Both the position numbers and the translations under genes were made by a program. From Chloroflexota bacterium (GTDB lineage: Bacteria > Chloroflexota > Anaerolineae > Anaerolineales > UBA11858): a DNA stretch of 5,520 bases. The stretch's first letter is position 1; each line of letters starts with the position of its first letter. The stretch covers positions 1 through 5,520 of the forward strand of contig DOTA01000198.1 of the NCBI GenBank assembly GCA_003513015.1. The letters are read 5' to 3'. Shown piece after piece: positions 1-5,425 of this stretch. The notes beneath the pieces are model-generated. The model was not told where the DNA came from. It was given only the letters and a program-made list of their open reading frames with translations, and searched no databases.

Positions 1-10
1 CCTTTGCGGA

Positions 11-796
11 TTATGTTCTTTGCCCGAAACCGACCCGCGCGCTGCGCAAATCCAGCAGGGTGCCATCGGCATCCCGCATTTCCAGGATTAGCGTGTAAAG
101 ATAGGGGTCTTCCGGCGACCAGGGGCGCGCTTTTTTCAACCGGTAGCTGAATGCGGCGCTTATTTCTGCGCCCGCTTCGATGGAAACCATCACACCCAAC
201 GGGCCGATCCAAACGGGGATGCCGCGTGCATCGAATAGCATGGTTTCGATGCGGTGATTGAGCGCCAACTTCGTTCCCAGATTGCGCATAACCGGCTGGA
301 TGATAATTTCCCAGCTTGCATCGTCTCCTGGAACGGTGGTGATGCGAAAATCTCGCAGGTGAATGGCTGCCACAGCCCACAGGTGGATAGCTGGATTGCA
401 GTTTACCCCGGATGAAAATTCCACTTCGATCCGGTTTTGGCCGGGCTGCAAAGCATTTGTGATGTTGAACTCTGCGCGCTTGTTTCCACCGAGTGCGGAA
501 CCTGCCCATTGGTCATTTACCCAAACCCCAATCGCAGATTCCACTCTCTGAAAATGGGCAAAAACTTGCTTGCTCTCCCAGCCGGAGGGGAGGTGAAAAT
601 CTTGCCAGCAACGGCTGGTGGGATGGAAACTCGATTGCCAGCCAGCCTCCAGGGAAAAATAAAAATCCGACTGGTCCGGCAGCCCGCGGCGGGCCTGATC
701 GCGGTTGGCGTAAGGGATCGAGTCGCTCCGCTCCGGTTCCAGGTGGTATTCTGTCAAATCCGGTTGATCCTGTTTAAGGTGGTTGATAGTTTTCAT
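11..796 (-). CDS. Truncated GH2 beta-galactosidase-like protein (sugar-binding and Ig-like domains only; probably decayed or frameshifted)
   Basis: A 261-residue frame resembles the N-terminal non-catalytic part of LacZ-type GH2 enzymes. Residues about 26-150 match the jelly-roll sugar-binding domain (IPYANRDQARRG, then VFAHFQRVESAIGVWVND at 78-95 and AEFNIT at 108-113). Residues about 150-255 match the Ig-like second domain, ending in PWSPEDPYLYTLILEM and RVGF. The TIM barrel with both catalytic glutamates is absent: the TAA stop falls just after RVGF, where LacZ continues into its NGKP segment. About 70 residues expected between FSLEAGWQSSF (47-57) and the strand at 64-73 are missing, and the usual SDGSYLEDQDMWRLSGI segment is eroded. 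In another frame the bases after the stop read IIRKG, suggesting a frameshift near positions 14-25. The ATG at 796 has only AGGA directly abutting it, a poor ribosome site. The gene is divergent from the lacI-type gene. Family assignment is firm; function is doubtful, and a pseudogene or assembly error is likely. Confidence 0.7.
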   Translation of the reverse strand: MKTINHLKQDQPDLTEYHLEPERSDSIPYANRDQARRGLPDQSDFYFSLEAGWQSSFHPTSRCWQDFHLPSGWESKQVFAHFQRVESAIGVWVNDQWAGSALGGNKRAEFNITNALQPGQNRIEVEFSSGVNCNPAIHLWAVAAIHLRDFRITTVPGDDASWEIIIQPVMRNLGTKLALNHRIETMLFDARGIPVWIGPLGVMVSIEAGAEISAAFSYRLKKARPWSPEDPYLYTLILEMRDADGTLLDLRSARVGFGQRT

Positions 797-907
797 TCCT
801 ATTTGCGACTCTCCGAGACAATACTTTCTCCAATTCTAACGCGAAAATGTGACGCGCAAGTTGGCAATGTGAGACAATGGGCGCTGCCTGTTTTGTGATT
901 TATCCAC

Positions 908-936
908 TTGACGTAAATTCTGGTACAGCGTATAAT
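908..936 (+). promoter_or_regulatory. Sigma-70 type promoter of the lacI-type gene
   Basis: TTGACG at 908-913 and a perfect TATAAT at 931-936 are separated by 17 bp, the optimal spacing. The predicted start point is about 942-944, leaving a leader of roughly 40 nt before the ATG at 984. The last base of the -10 box lies within the first operator box, so a bound repressor would block polymerase directly. This is read straight from the sequence; activity is inferred. Confidence 0.8.
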
Positions 937-963
937 GTAAGCGCTTTCAGAAAACGTTTACAT
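935..963 (+). promoter_or_regulatory. Compound LacI/CcpA-type operator: two head-to-head boxes
   Basis: Box 1 is ATGTAAGCGCTTTCA on the plus strand (935-949). Box 2 is ATGTAAACGTTTTCT on the minus strand (963-949). Each fits the LacI/CcpA consensus WTGNAANCGNWNNCW at every fixed position. They share base 949 and form one 29-bp palindrome with 24 of 29 positions symmetric. Their CG centres are 13 bp apart. The element overlaps the end of the -10 box and the expected transcription start. It should therefore repress the lacI-type gene, and possibly the divergent GH2 gene, whose start is about 140 bp away. That the neighbouring repressor binds here is inference, supported by its HTH (see the regulator entry). 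Confidence 0.8.
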
Positions 964-983
964 TAGCCATCTTTTGTCTGATT

Positions 984-2018
984 ATGTCTGAACGAAAACC
1001 GTCTACTCGCCCAACCATTGATGATGTTGCCAGCTACGCGGGTGTTTCGATTGCCACCGTCAGCCGGGTCATTAACCAGACTGCGCCCGTGGCCACCAAA
1101 ACCGTCGAGCGCGTGCAAGCGGCGATTGAAAACCTCAATTATCAACCGCAGGCGGCGGCGCGCACGCTGGCAGGTCGCAAAACGCGCACCATCGGTTTGT
1201 TGCTGCCTCAAATTGGCGGGTATTTTTTCTTCCCGATGTTGCAAGGCATTGAAAGTGGGGCGCATGTTGATGGTTATAACCTGCTGATCCATTCTGCCCT
1301 GTCCAATCCTGATCCTGACCAGGGAGAGATGCCCCTGGCCCTGGGAGAGCATAATACGGATGGCCTGATCGTGTTTGCTCACAGCCTCAGCGAAAAAGAA
1401 TTGCGGCGGCTTTATGATTTTGGCTTGCCTCTGGTTTTACTGCACCAATCTCCCCCAGAAGGATTGGCGATCCCGAATGTGACCTTTGAAAATAAAGATG
1501 GCGCGCGCCGGATTGTGGAGCATCTCATCGAAGTACACGGCTACCGCGAAATTGCTATTCTGACTGGCCCGGAAGAACATGAAGATTCTTATTGGCGCGA
1601 GATGGGTTACCTCGAAGCCCTGAACGCGCATGGCCTTGTGTTTAATTCGGCATTGAAATTGCGCGGCAAGTTCAGCCCTGAGATTGCCCGCCTGGCGGTT
1701 GCCGGTTTATTGGGTACCGGTGTTCCTTTAGACGCCATCTTCGCTGCCGATGACGAATCCGCCTCAGGCGCCATGATGGCCCTGCGAGAAGCTGGTTTGC
1801 GCATCCCCGAAGATGTTGCTGTGGTTGGGTTTGATGATACCCTGCTGGCATCCCATCTGACTCCGCCATTGACCACGGTACATGCCCCGATAGAGCAGGC
1901 CGGGCGTGTAGCTATCTCTCAGCTTGTGCGGTTAATCAACGGCGAGAAAACCGAATCGGTGACCCTGCTGCCCACGGAATTAGTCATTCGCAAATCTTGC
2001 GGGTGTTGCTCAAAGTAA
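984..2018 (+). CDS. LacI-family transcriptional repressor
   Basis: A 344-residue protein of normal family length, probably the local sugar-responsive repressor. The N-terminal helix-turn-helix is at residues 10-30 (TIDDVASYAGVSIATVSRVI). It is followed by the hinge NYQPQAAARTLAG (52-64), whose leucine normally inserts into the central CG of the operator. Residues about 67-335 form the periplasmic-binding-protein-like effector domain, with FAADDESASGAMMALREAG (253-271) and VGFDDTLLASHLTPPLTTV (281-299). The recognition helix reads I-A-T-V-S-R, close to the M-A-T-V-S-R of CcpA, which agrees with the cre-like boxes at 935-963. The C-terminus SCGCCSK carries three clustered cysteines. The ATG at 984 has no clear Shine-Dalgarno but is the only start that keeps the HTH intact with a short N-terminus. 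The effector cannot be deduced; the downstream genes suggest a beta-glucoside or aminosugar-derived ligand. Confidence 0.95.
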   Translation: MSERKPSTRPTIDDVASYAGVSIATVSRVINQTAPVATKTVERVQAAIENLNYQPQAAARTLAGRKTRTIGLLLPQIGGYFFFPMLQGIESGAHVDGYNLLIHSALSNPDPDQGEMPLALGEHNTDGLIVFAHSLSEKELRRLYDFGLPLVLLHQSPPEGLAIPNVTFENKDGARRIVEHLIEVHGYREIAILTGPEEHEDSYWREMGYLEALNAHGLVFNSALKLRGKFSPEIARLAVAGLLGTGVPLDAIFAADDESASGAMMALREAGLRIPEDVAVVGFDDTLLASHLTPPLTTVHAPIEQAGRVAISQLVRLINGEKTESVTLLPTELVIRKSCGCCSK

Positions 2019-2051
2019 TGAATAATCTTGAAAATGGAACAAAATCCAAAC

Positions 2052-2134
2052 GCGAATGCAGCGAATGAGCGAATAAACACAACAAAAATCTATTCGTGCC
2101 ATTCGTGCTATTCGCCAATTCGTGTAATTTGTGT
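2052..2134. repeat. 9-bp-period inverted repeat (potential long hairpin)
   Basis: The left arm, 2052-2075, has three units of the type GCGAATGCA / GCGAATGA / GCGAATA. The right arm, 2091-2134, has five units of the opposite sense: TATTCGTGC, CATTCGTGC, TATTCGCC, AATTCGTGT, AATTTGTGT. The left arm pairs with 2091-2115 over about 20 of 24 positions, with small bulges, around a 15-nt A-rich loop (2076-2090). The region lies between the regulator stop and the GH4 ribosome site and has no coding potential. It could be a dispersed palindromic repeat or an mRNA processing or stabilising hairpin. No T-run follows the stem, so it is not a standard terminator. Confidence 0.75.
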
Positions 2135-2151
2135 TAAAAATATTTGAACGT

Positions 2152-2157
2152 GAGAGG
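2152..2157 (+). promoter_or_regulatory. Ribosome binding site of the GH4 gene
   Basis: GAGAGG lies 7 nt upstream of the ATG at 2165. This decides the start: an in-frame TTG at 2144 would place this site inside the coding sequence and add seven residues before the N-terminal nucleotide-binding strand, which GH4 enzymes begin with directly. Confidence 0.75.
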
Positions 2158-2164
2158 TAGAAAA

Positions 2165-3454
2165 ATGAAAGTAACTGTGATTGGTGGTGGTTCCACCTAT
2201 ACCCCTGAGTTAGTCAATGGCTTTTTGGCGCGCCACGCGACCTTCCCGGTCACGGAACTGTGCCTGATGGATATCAATGCCGAGCGCCTCGAAATTGTGG
2301 GCGGCTTTGCCCAGCGCATGGTTGAATATAAAGGCTCGCCGTTCAAGGTGACGCTCTCGACCGATCAGCGCGAGGCCATCCGCGGGGCCAGCTATGTCAC
2401 CACGCAGTTGCGCGTGGGCATGATGGAAGCCCGCAAAAAAGATGAATATTTGGGTCTGCGCCACGGTCTGATCGGGCAAGAAACCACTGGCATCGGCGGC
2501 ATGGCCAAAGCCATGCGCACTATCCCGGTTTTACTCAGTATTGCCAATGATATTCGGGAGGTCGCCCCCGGCGCGCCGCTGGTGAATTTCACCAACCCCG
2601 CGGGGCTGGTCACAGAAGCACTCTTTCGCTACGCGCCCGACGTGACCGCTGTGGGCGTCTGCAATGTGCCTATCACCACAAAAATGCACATGATCGAAAG
2701 GCTGGAAGAAGCCACCGGGAAAACCATCCCACCCCAAAGCACGCAACTGGATACCTTGGGGTTGAATCATCTCACCTGGCACCGCGGTTTCACCGTCGAA
2801 GGTGAAGAAATGTGGCCCCAGATCATCGAAGGCTTTATCGCCGAACTCAAAGCCGATGAGCATCCTGAATGGGACCCGCGTATGGTTGAGATTTTGCGGA
2901 TGATGCCCAATTATTATTTGCAATATTTCTATTACACCAATAAAAAACTGGCCTCACAGAAAAAATGGCCGCCCTCGCGTGGTGAGGAAGTCATGGAGAT
3001 CGAGAAGGGGCTGCTGGCCCAATATGCCGATCCCGAACTCAAAGAGCCGCCCGCAGATTTGATGAAGCGCGGCGGGGCTTATTATTCAACCCTGGCGACC
3101 CAATTGCTCAATGCCCACTACAATAATTTGGGTGAGCGCCATATCGTCAATGTGCGCCACAACGGCGCGGTAGATGGTTGGCCTGCCGATTGGGTGTTGG
3201 AGATGCCTGCCATTGTGGATCAGGCTGGGTTCCATCCGATTGAAGTGCCGCCGCTGCCCCAGGTTTGCTACGGCCTGATCGCCCAGGTCAAATCTTACGA
3301 AATTCTGACCGTTGAAGCTGCCGTGCATGGTGATCGCAATGCCGCCTTCGAAGCGCTGCTAGCCAACCCCCTCGGCCCTGCTGCCGATAAAATCCAGGAA
3401 GTGCTCGATGATCTGCTCGAAACGCATAAACAGCACCTCCCCCAGTTTAGTTGA
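2165..3454 (+). CDS. GH4 family NAD-dependent 6-phospho-beta-glucosidase-type glycosidase
   Basis: A cytoplasmic 429-residue enzyme of full family length. GH4 enzymes cleave glycosides by a redox-elimination mechanism using NAD and a divalent metal. The N-terminal Rossmann strand and loop is MKVTVIGGGSTYTPELV (1-17), with the ribose-binding acid in LMDIN (Asp36). Other family blocks are GQETTGIGG (104-112), NFTNPAG (141-147), VGVCNVP (163-169), LNHLTW (200-205), PNYYLQYFYY (248-257) and VKSYEILTVEAAVHGD (375-390). Cys166 and His202 are the expected metal ligands. The catalytic-base tyrosine probably lies among those at 250-257. The CNVP motif, rather than the CHSV type of alpha-glucosidases and alpha-galacturonidases, points to the 6-phospho-beta-glucosidase clade. 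It is followed by a sugar kinase rather than PTS genes. Family is certain; the exact substrate and its need for a 6-phosphate are inferred. Confidence 0.93.
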   Translation: MKVTVIGGGSTYTPELVNGFLARHATFPVTELCLMDINAERLEIVGGFAQRMVEYKGSPFKVTLSTDQREAIRGASYVTTQLRVGMMEARKKDEYLGLRHGLIGQETTGIGGMAKAMRTIPVLLSIANDIREVAPGAPLVNFTNPAGLVTEALFRYAPDVTAVGVCNVPITTKMHMIERLEEATGKTIPPQSTQLDTLGLNHLTWHRGFTVEGEEMWPQIIEGFIAELKADEHPEWDPRMVEILRMMPNYYLQYFYYTNKKLASQKKWPPSRGEEVMEIEKGLLAQYADPELKEPPADLMKRGGAYYSTLATQLLNAHYNNLGERHIVNVRHNGAVDGWPADWVLEMPAIVDQAGFHPIEVPPLPQVCYGLIAQVKSYEILTVEAAVHGDRNAAFEALLANPLGPAADKIQEVLDDLLETHKQHLPQFS

Positions 3455-3456
3455 AT

Positions 3457-3528
3457 GGTTTGATAGTTGGGTTGTTTTGTAGTTGCCTCCCCAATAATCA
3501 AACTACCTGACTACCTAACTATCTAACC
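3457..3528. repeat. Imperfect inverted repeat flanking the octamer array
   Basis: GGTTTGATAGTT at 3457-3468 is an 11 of 12 inverted match to AACTATCTAACC at 3517-3528, which lies inside the octamer array. The G/T-rich stretch after the GH4 stop (to about 3487, including TAGTTGCC) is more loosely complementary to other array units, so the intergenic RNA could fold. There is no U-tract, so it is not called a terminator. Confidence 0.5.
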
Positions 3529-3556
3529 ACCTGACTACCTGACTACCTGACTATGA
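3501..3556. repeat. 8-bp tandem array (consensus RACTACCT) abutting the kinase start codon
   Basis: Consecutive octamers are AACTACCT, GACTACCT, AACTATCT, AACCACCT, GACTACCT, GACTACCT, then GACTATGA, which contains the ATG at 3553. That is about seven units in exact 8-bp phase. The mRNA-sense strand is poor in G. The array replaces any Shine-Dalgarno sequence ahead of the kinase gene. Confidence 0.85.
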
Positions 3557-4530
3557 GCTATTTCCTCGGAATTGACATTGGTGCAACCAAAAGCCACGCC
3601 TTGGTTGCGGATGATAAGGGGCAGGCCATTGGCTTTGCCGAAGCTGGCCCCGGAAACCACGAAGTGGTGGGATGGGATGGCTACCGGGCGGTGCTGCAAG
3701 CGCTGACCTCCGCCGCCCTGGCCAATGCCCATGTGAACCTCGCCCAAATTCGGGGCGCGGGATTTGGCGTGGCCGGCTACGATTGGCCTACTCAACGCCG
3801 CGCCACCTTGGAAGGCATCCACAACCTGGGATTAACCTGCCCGGTTGAAGCTGTAAATGATGCTGTGCTGGGTTTGTTTGCGGCCACGCAAGAAGGCTGG
3901 GGTATTGGCATTATTTCCGGCACCGGCGAAAACTGCTGGGGCGCTGACCGCCAACGCAACTACGGCCACATGACTGGCAACAGCTCCATCATGGGCGAAT
4001 ATGGCGGTGCGGGCACCATCGTCTACCGCGCCGTGCGGGATGTGGCCAAAGAATGGGGGCGGCGCGGCCCTAAAACCCAACTGACTGTGGCTTTCATCGA
4101 GCGTACCGGCGCGGCCGACCTTGATGATCTACTCGAAGGGTTGGTGGTGGGCCGTTACCATCTAAGCGCTGCCGATGCACCGTTAGTCTTCGACGTGGCT
4201 ACAGCGGGCGATCGGGTGGCTATCGCCGCCATCCGCTGGGCGGGAGAAGAACTGGCCGATATGGTCAATGGGGTCAGCCGCCAACTGAAATTCACCGACC
4301 AAGTCTTCGAAGTAGTTTTGATTGGCAGCACCTTCAATGGCGGCGATCTGTTGCTCAAACCCATGAAAGCCGCTGTGCGTGTGGTCAACCCCAAAGCCCG
4401 CTTTGTGCGCCTGGCGGCTCCGCCGGTGGTGGGCGGTGTGCTTTTAGGCATGGAACAAGCTAGAATGGATGGTTACGCCGTGCGCCAGCAACTCATTCAA
4501 TCTACCCGCAATTTGCTCAAAACCGAATAA
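3553..4530 (+). CDS. BadF/BadG/BcrA/BcrD-type ATPase, N-acetylglucosamine kinase-like sugar kinase
   Basis: A 325-residue ASKHA-fold kinase expected to transfer phosphate from ATP to a sugar in the cytoplasm. The phosphate-1 loop is FLGIDIGATKSHALVAD (4-20) with Asp8. The GVAGYD stretch is at 72-77, and VNDA (101-104) carries the likely catalytic Asp103. The phosphate-2 loop is GIGIISGTGENCWG (117-130), GEYGGAG is at 148-154, and the adenosine segment is VVLIGSTFNGGDLLLKPM (254-271). A terminal APPVVGGVLLGM (289-300) is also typical. Length and order match GlcNAc kinases rather than the larger benzoyl-CoA reductase activases, and there is no iron-sulfur cysteine pair. The start lacks a Shine-Dalgarno and sits in an octamer array. 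The TAA overlaps the next ATG (TAATG), implying translational coupling. Substrate could be GlcNAc, MurNAc, glucose or a disaccharide; sequence alone does not decide. Confidence 0.9.
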   Translation: MSYFLGIDIGATKSHALVADDKGQAIGFAEAGPGNHEVVGWDGYRAVLQALTSAALANAHVNLAQIRGAGFGVAGYDWPTQRRATLEGIHNLGLTCPVEAVNDAVLGLFAATQEGWGIGIISGTGENCWGADRQRNYGHMTGNSSIMGEYGGAGTIVYRAVRDVAKEWGRRGPKTQLTVAFIERTGAADLDDLLEGLVVGRYHLSAADAPLVFDVATAGDRVAIAAIRWAGEELADMVNGVSRQLKFTDQVFEVVLIGSTFNGGDLLLKPMKAAVRVVNPKARFVRLAAPPVVGGVLLGMEQARMDGYAVRQQLIQSTRNLLKTE

Positions 4531-5333
4531 TGAACCTTTCGCAGCCCTTCATCCCCTTCATTCAAGAGCTAGCGCAGGCCAGCGGCGAGATCATTCGTCG
4601 CTATTTTCGTTCTGGCCTGAGCGTCGAAACCAAAAGCGACCACACCCCCGTGACCCTTGCCGACCGCCAGGCCGAAGCCATCATGCGCCAGATGATCCAG
4701 GCACGCTTCCCCAATCACGGCATTTTAGGCGAAGAATTTGATGAAATCAACCCCGGCGCCGAATATCAGTGGGTACTGGACCCCATCGACGGCACCAAAA
4801 CTTTCGTGAGCGGCACTTATTTATTTGGAACGTTGATCGCTCTGCTCAAAGAGGGCCGTCCGTTAATTGGCGCGATCAACAACCCCATCGTGGATCAATT
4901 TCTCGTAGGTGATGGAAATACGACCTGGCTCAATGGTGTTCCCGTTAAAGTGCGGGATTGCATTTCCCTGGCCCAGGCCACCCTGCTGACCACCTCTCCG
5001 TTGAGCGTCGAAAAATATCGCGATGGCGCGGCCTTCGATGCATTAACCCGCCAGGTCAAACTTTTCCGCACCTGGGGCGATTGCCACGGCTACTACCTCG
5101 TCGCCACCGGTTACGCCGACATCATGATTGACCCTATCATGCACATTTGGGATGTGGCTGCTCTGATCCCCGTGATCGAAGGCGCCGGTGGCACGATCAC
5201 CGATTACCACGGCGGCGATCCCATGAGCGGAGAAGGCGCTATTGCCACTGCCGGCTCCCTGCACGTTGAAGTCATCGCGGCGCTCAATCCGGGGAACGCG
5301 AATACGGAAACAGGTAAACAGGTAAACAAGTAA
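4530..5333 (+). CDS. Inositol-monophosphatase family phosphatase, histidinol-phosphatase (HisN)-like
   Basis: A 267-residue, Mg-dependent, lithium-sensitive-type phosphatase of usual length. The metal-site motifs are complete: GILGEEF (64-70; Glu68, Glu69), WVLDPIDGT (81-89; Asp84, Asp87) and IWDVAAL (206-212; Asp208). TPVTLADRQAE (39-49), LTTSPLS (153-159), TWGDCHGYYLVATGYADI (181-198) and EGAGGTITDYHGG (217-229) resemble HisN histidinol-phosphatases more than classical inositol-1-phosphatases. No histidine genes are nearby, and HisN-like proteins are often promiscuous, so a sugar phosphate or inositol phosphate is equally possible. It starts one base inside the kinase stop codon, so the two proteins are likely made in fixed ratio. 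The last residues (TGKQVNK) are encoded by an 8-bp tandem repeat and lie beyond the conserved fold. Confidence 0.9.
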   Translation: MNLSQPFIPFIQELAQASGEIIRRYFRSGLSVETKSDHTPVTLADRQAEAIMRQMIQARFPNHGILGEEFDEINPGAEYQWVLDPIDGTKTFVSGTYLFGTLIALLKEGRPLIGAINNPIVDQFLVGDGNTTWLNGVPVKVRDCISLAQATLLTTSPLSVEKYRDGAAFDALTRQVKLFRTWGDCHGYYLVATGYADIMIDPIMHIWDVAALIPVIEGAGGTITDYHGGDPMSGEGAIATAGSLHVEVIAALNPGNANTETGKQVNK

Positions 5334-5339
5334 ACAGGT
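5308..5339. repeat. 8-bp tandem repeat at the 3' end of the phosphatase gene
   Basis: Four phased octamers read AAACAGGT, AAACAGGT, AAACAAGT, AAACAGGT. The first three and the start of the fourth encode the C-terminal KQVNK and the TAA stop; the array then runs past the stop. One substitution (G to A) separates unit 3 from the others. Confidence 0.85.
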
Positions 5340-5351
5340 GTGGGCTTCCCT

Positions 5352-5410
5352 TAACATCCTAACCCCTAACTTCCTAACAGCCTAATTTTCTAAACTATCC
5401 AACTACTAAA
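5352..5410. repeat. Degenerate 8-bp-period, G-poor array upstream of the creatininase-family gene
   Basis: Units such as TAACATCC, TAACCCC, TAACTTCC, TAACAGCC and TAATTTTC, then TAAACTATCC and AACTACTAAAC, follow at about 8-bp spacing. Only one G occurs in the whole stretch. The composition resembles the array before the kinase gene. No promoter or terminator is evident in this gap. Confidence 0.65.
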
Positions 5411-5411
5411 C

Positions 5412-5417
5412 AAAGGA
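5412..5417 (+). promoter_or_regulatory. Ribosome binding site of the creatininase-family gene
   Basis: AAAGGA lies 8 nt before the ATG at 5426, immediately after the octamer-like array. It is a moderate Shine-Dalgarno match and supports that start. Confidence 0.55.
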
Positions 5418-5425
5418 CCAACCAC

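Noticed and set aside
833..867. Minus-strand promoter for the GH2 gene (TAGAAT at 838-833 with TTGCGC at 859-854 or TTGCCA at 867-862)
   Set aside because: Spacers are 15 or 23 bp and the -35 matches are weak. No convincing divergent promoter can be called.
437..898. Plus-strand open frames opposite the GH2 gene (also 363-551 and 493-777)
   Set aside because: Their translations resemble no protein family and are low in structure, while the minus strand shows clear GH2 motifs. The longest also runs through the divergent intergenic gap.
2052..2115. Intrinsic terminator after the lacI-type gene
   Set aside because: The stem is AT-rich with bulges and no T-run follows. The genes on both sides are co-oriented, so transcription may continue through.
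2144..2164. Earlier TTG start for the GH4 gene
   Set aside because: It would put the GAGAGG ribosome site inside the gene and add residues before the N-terminal nucleotide-binding strand.
2531..2923. Antisense open frames within the GH4, kinase and phosphatase genes
   Set aside because: They mirror codon bias of the strongly conserved sense genes, have no recognisable domains and no ribosome sites.
3501..3556. CRISPR array
   Set aside because: Units are 8 bp with no spacers; this is a simple tandem repeat.
5346..5349. Small GGG-CTT-CCC hairpin just after the phosphatase gene
   Set aside because: Three base pairs with no T-run; too weak to be a terminator.
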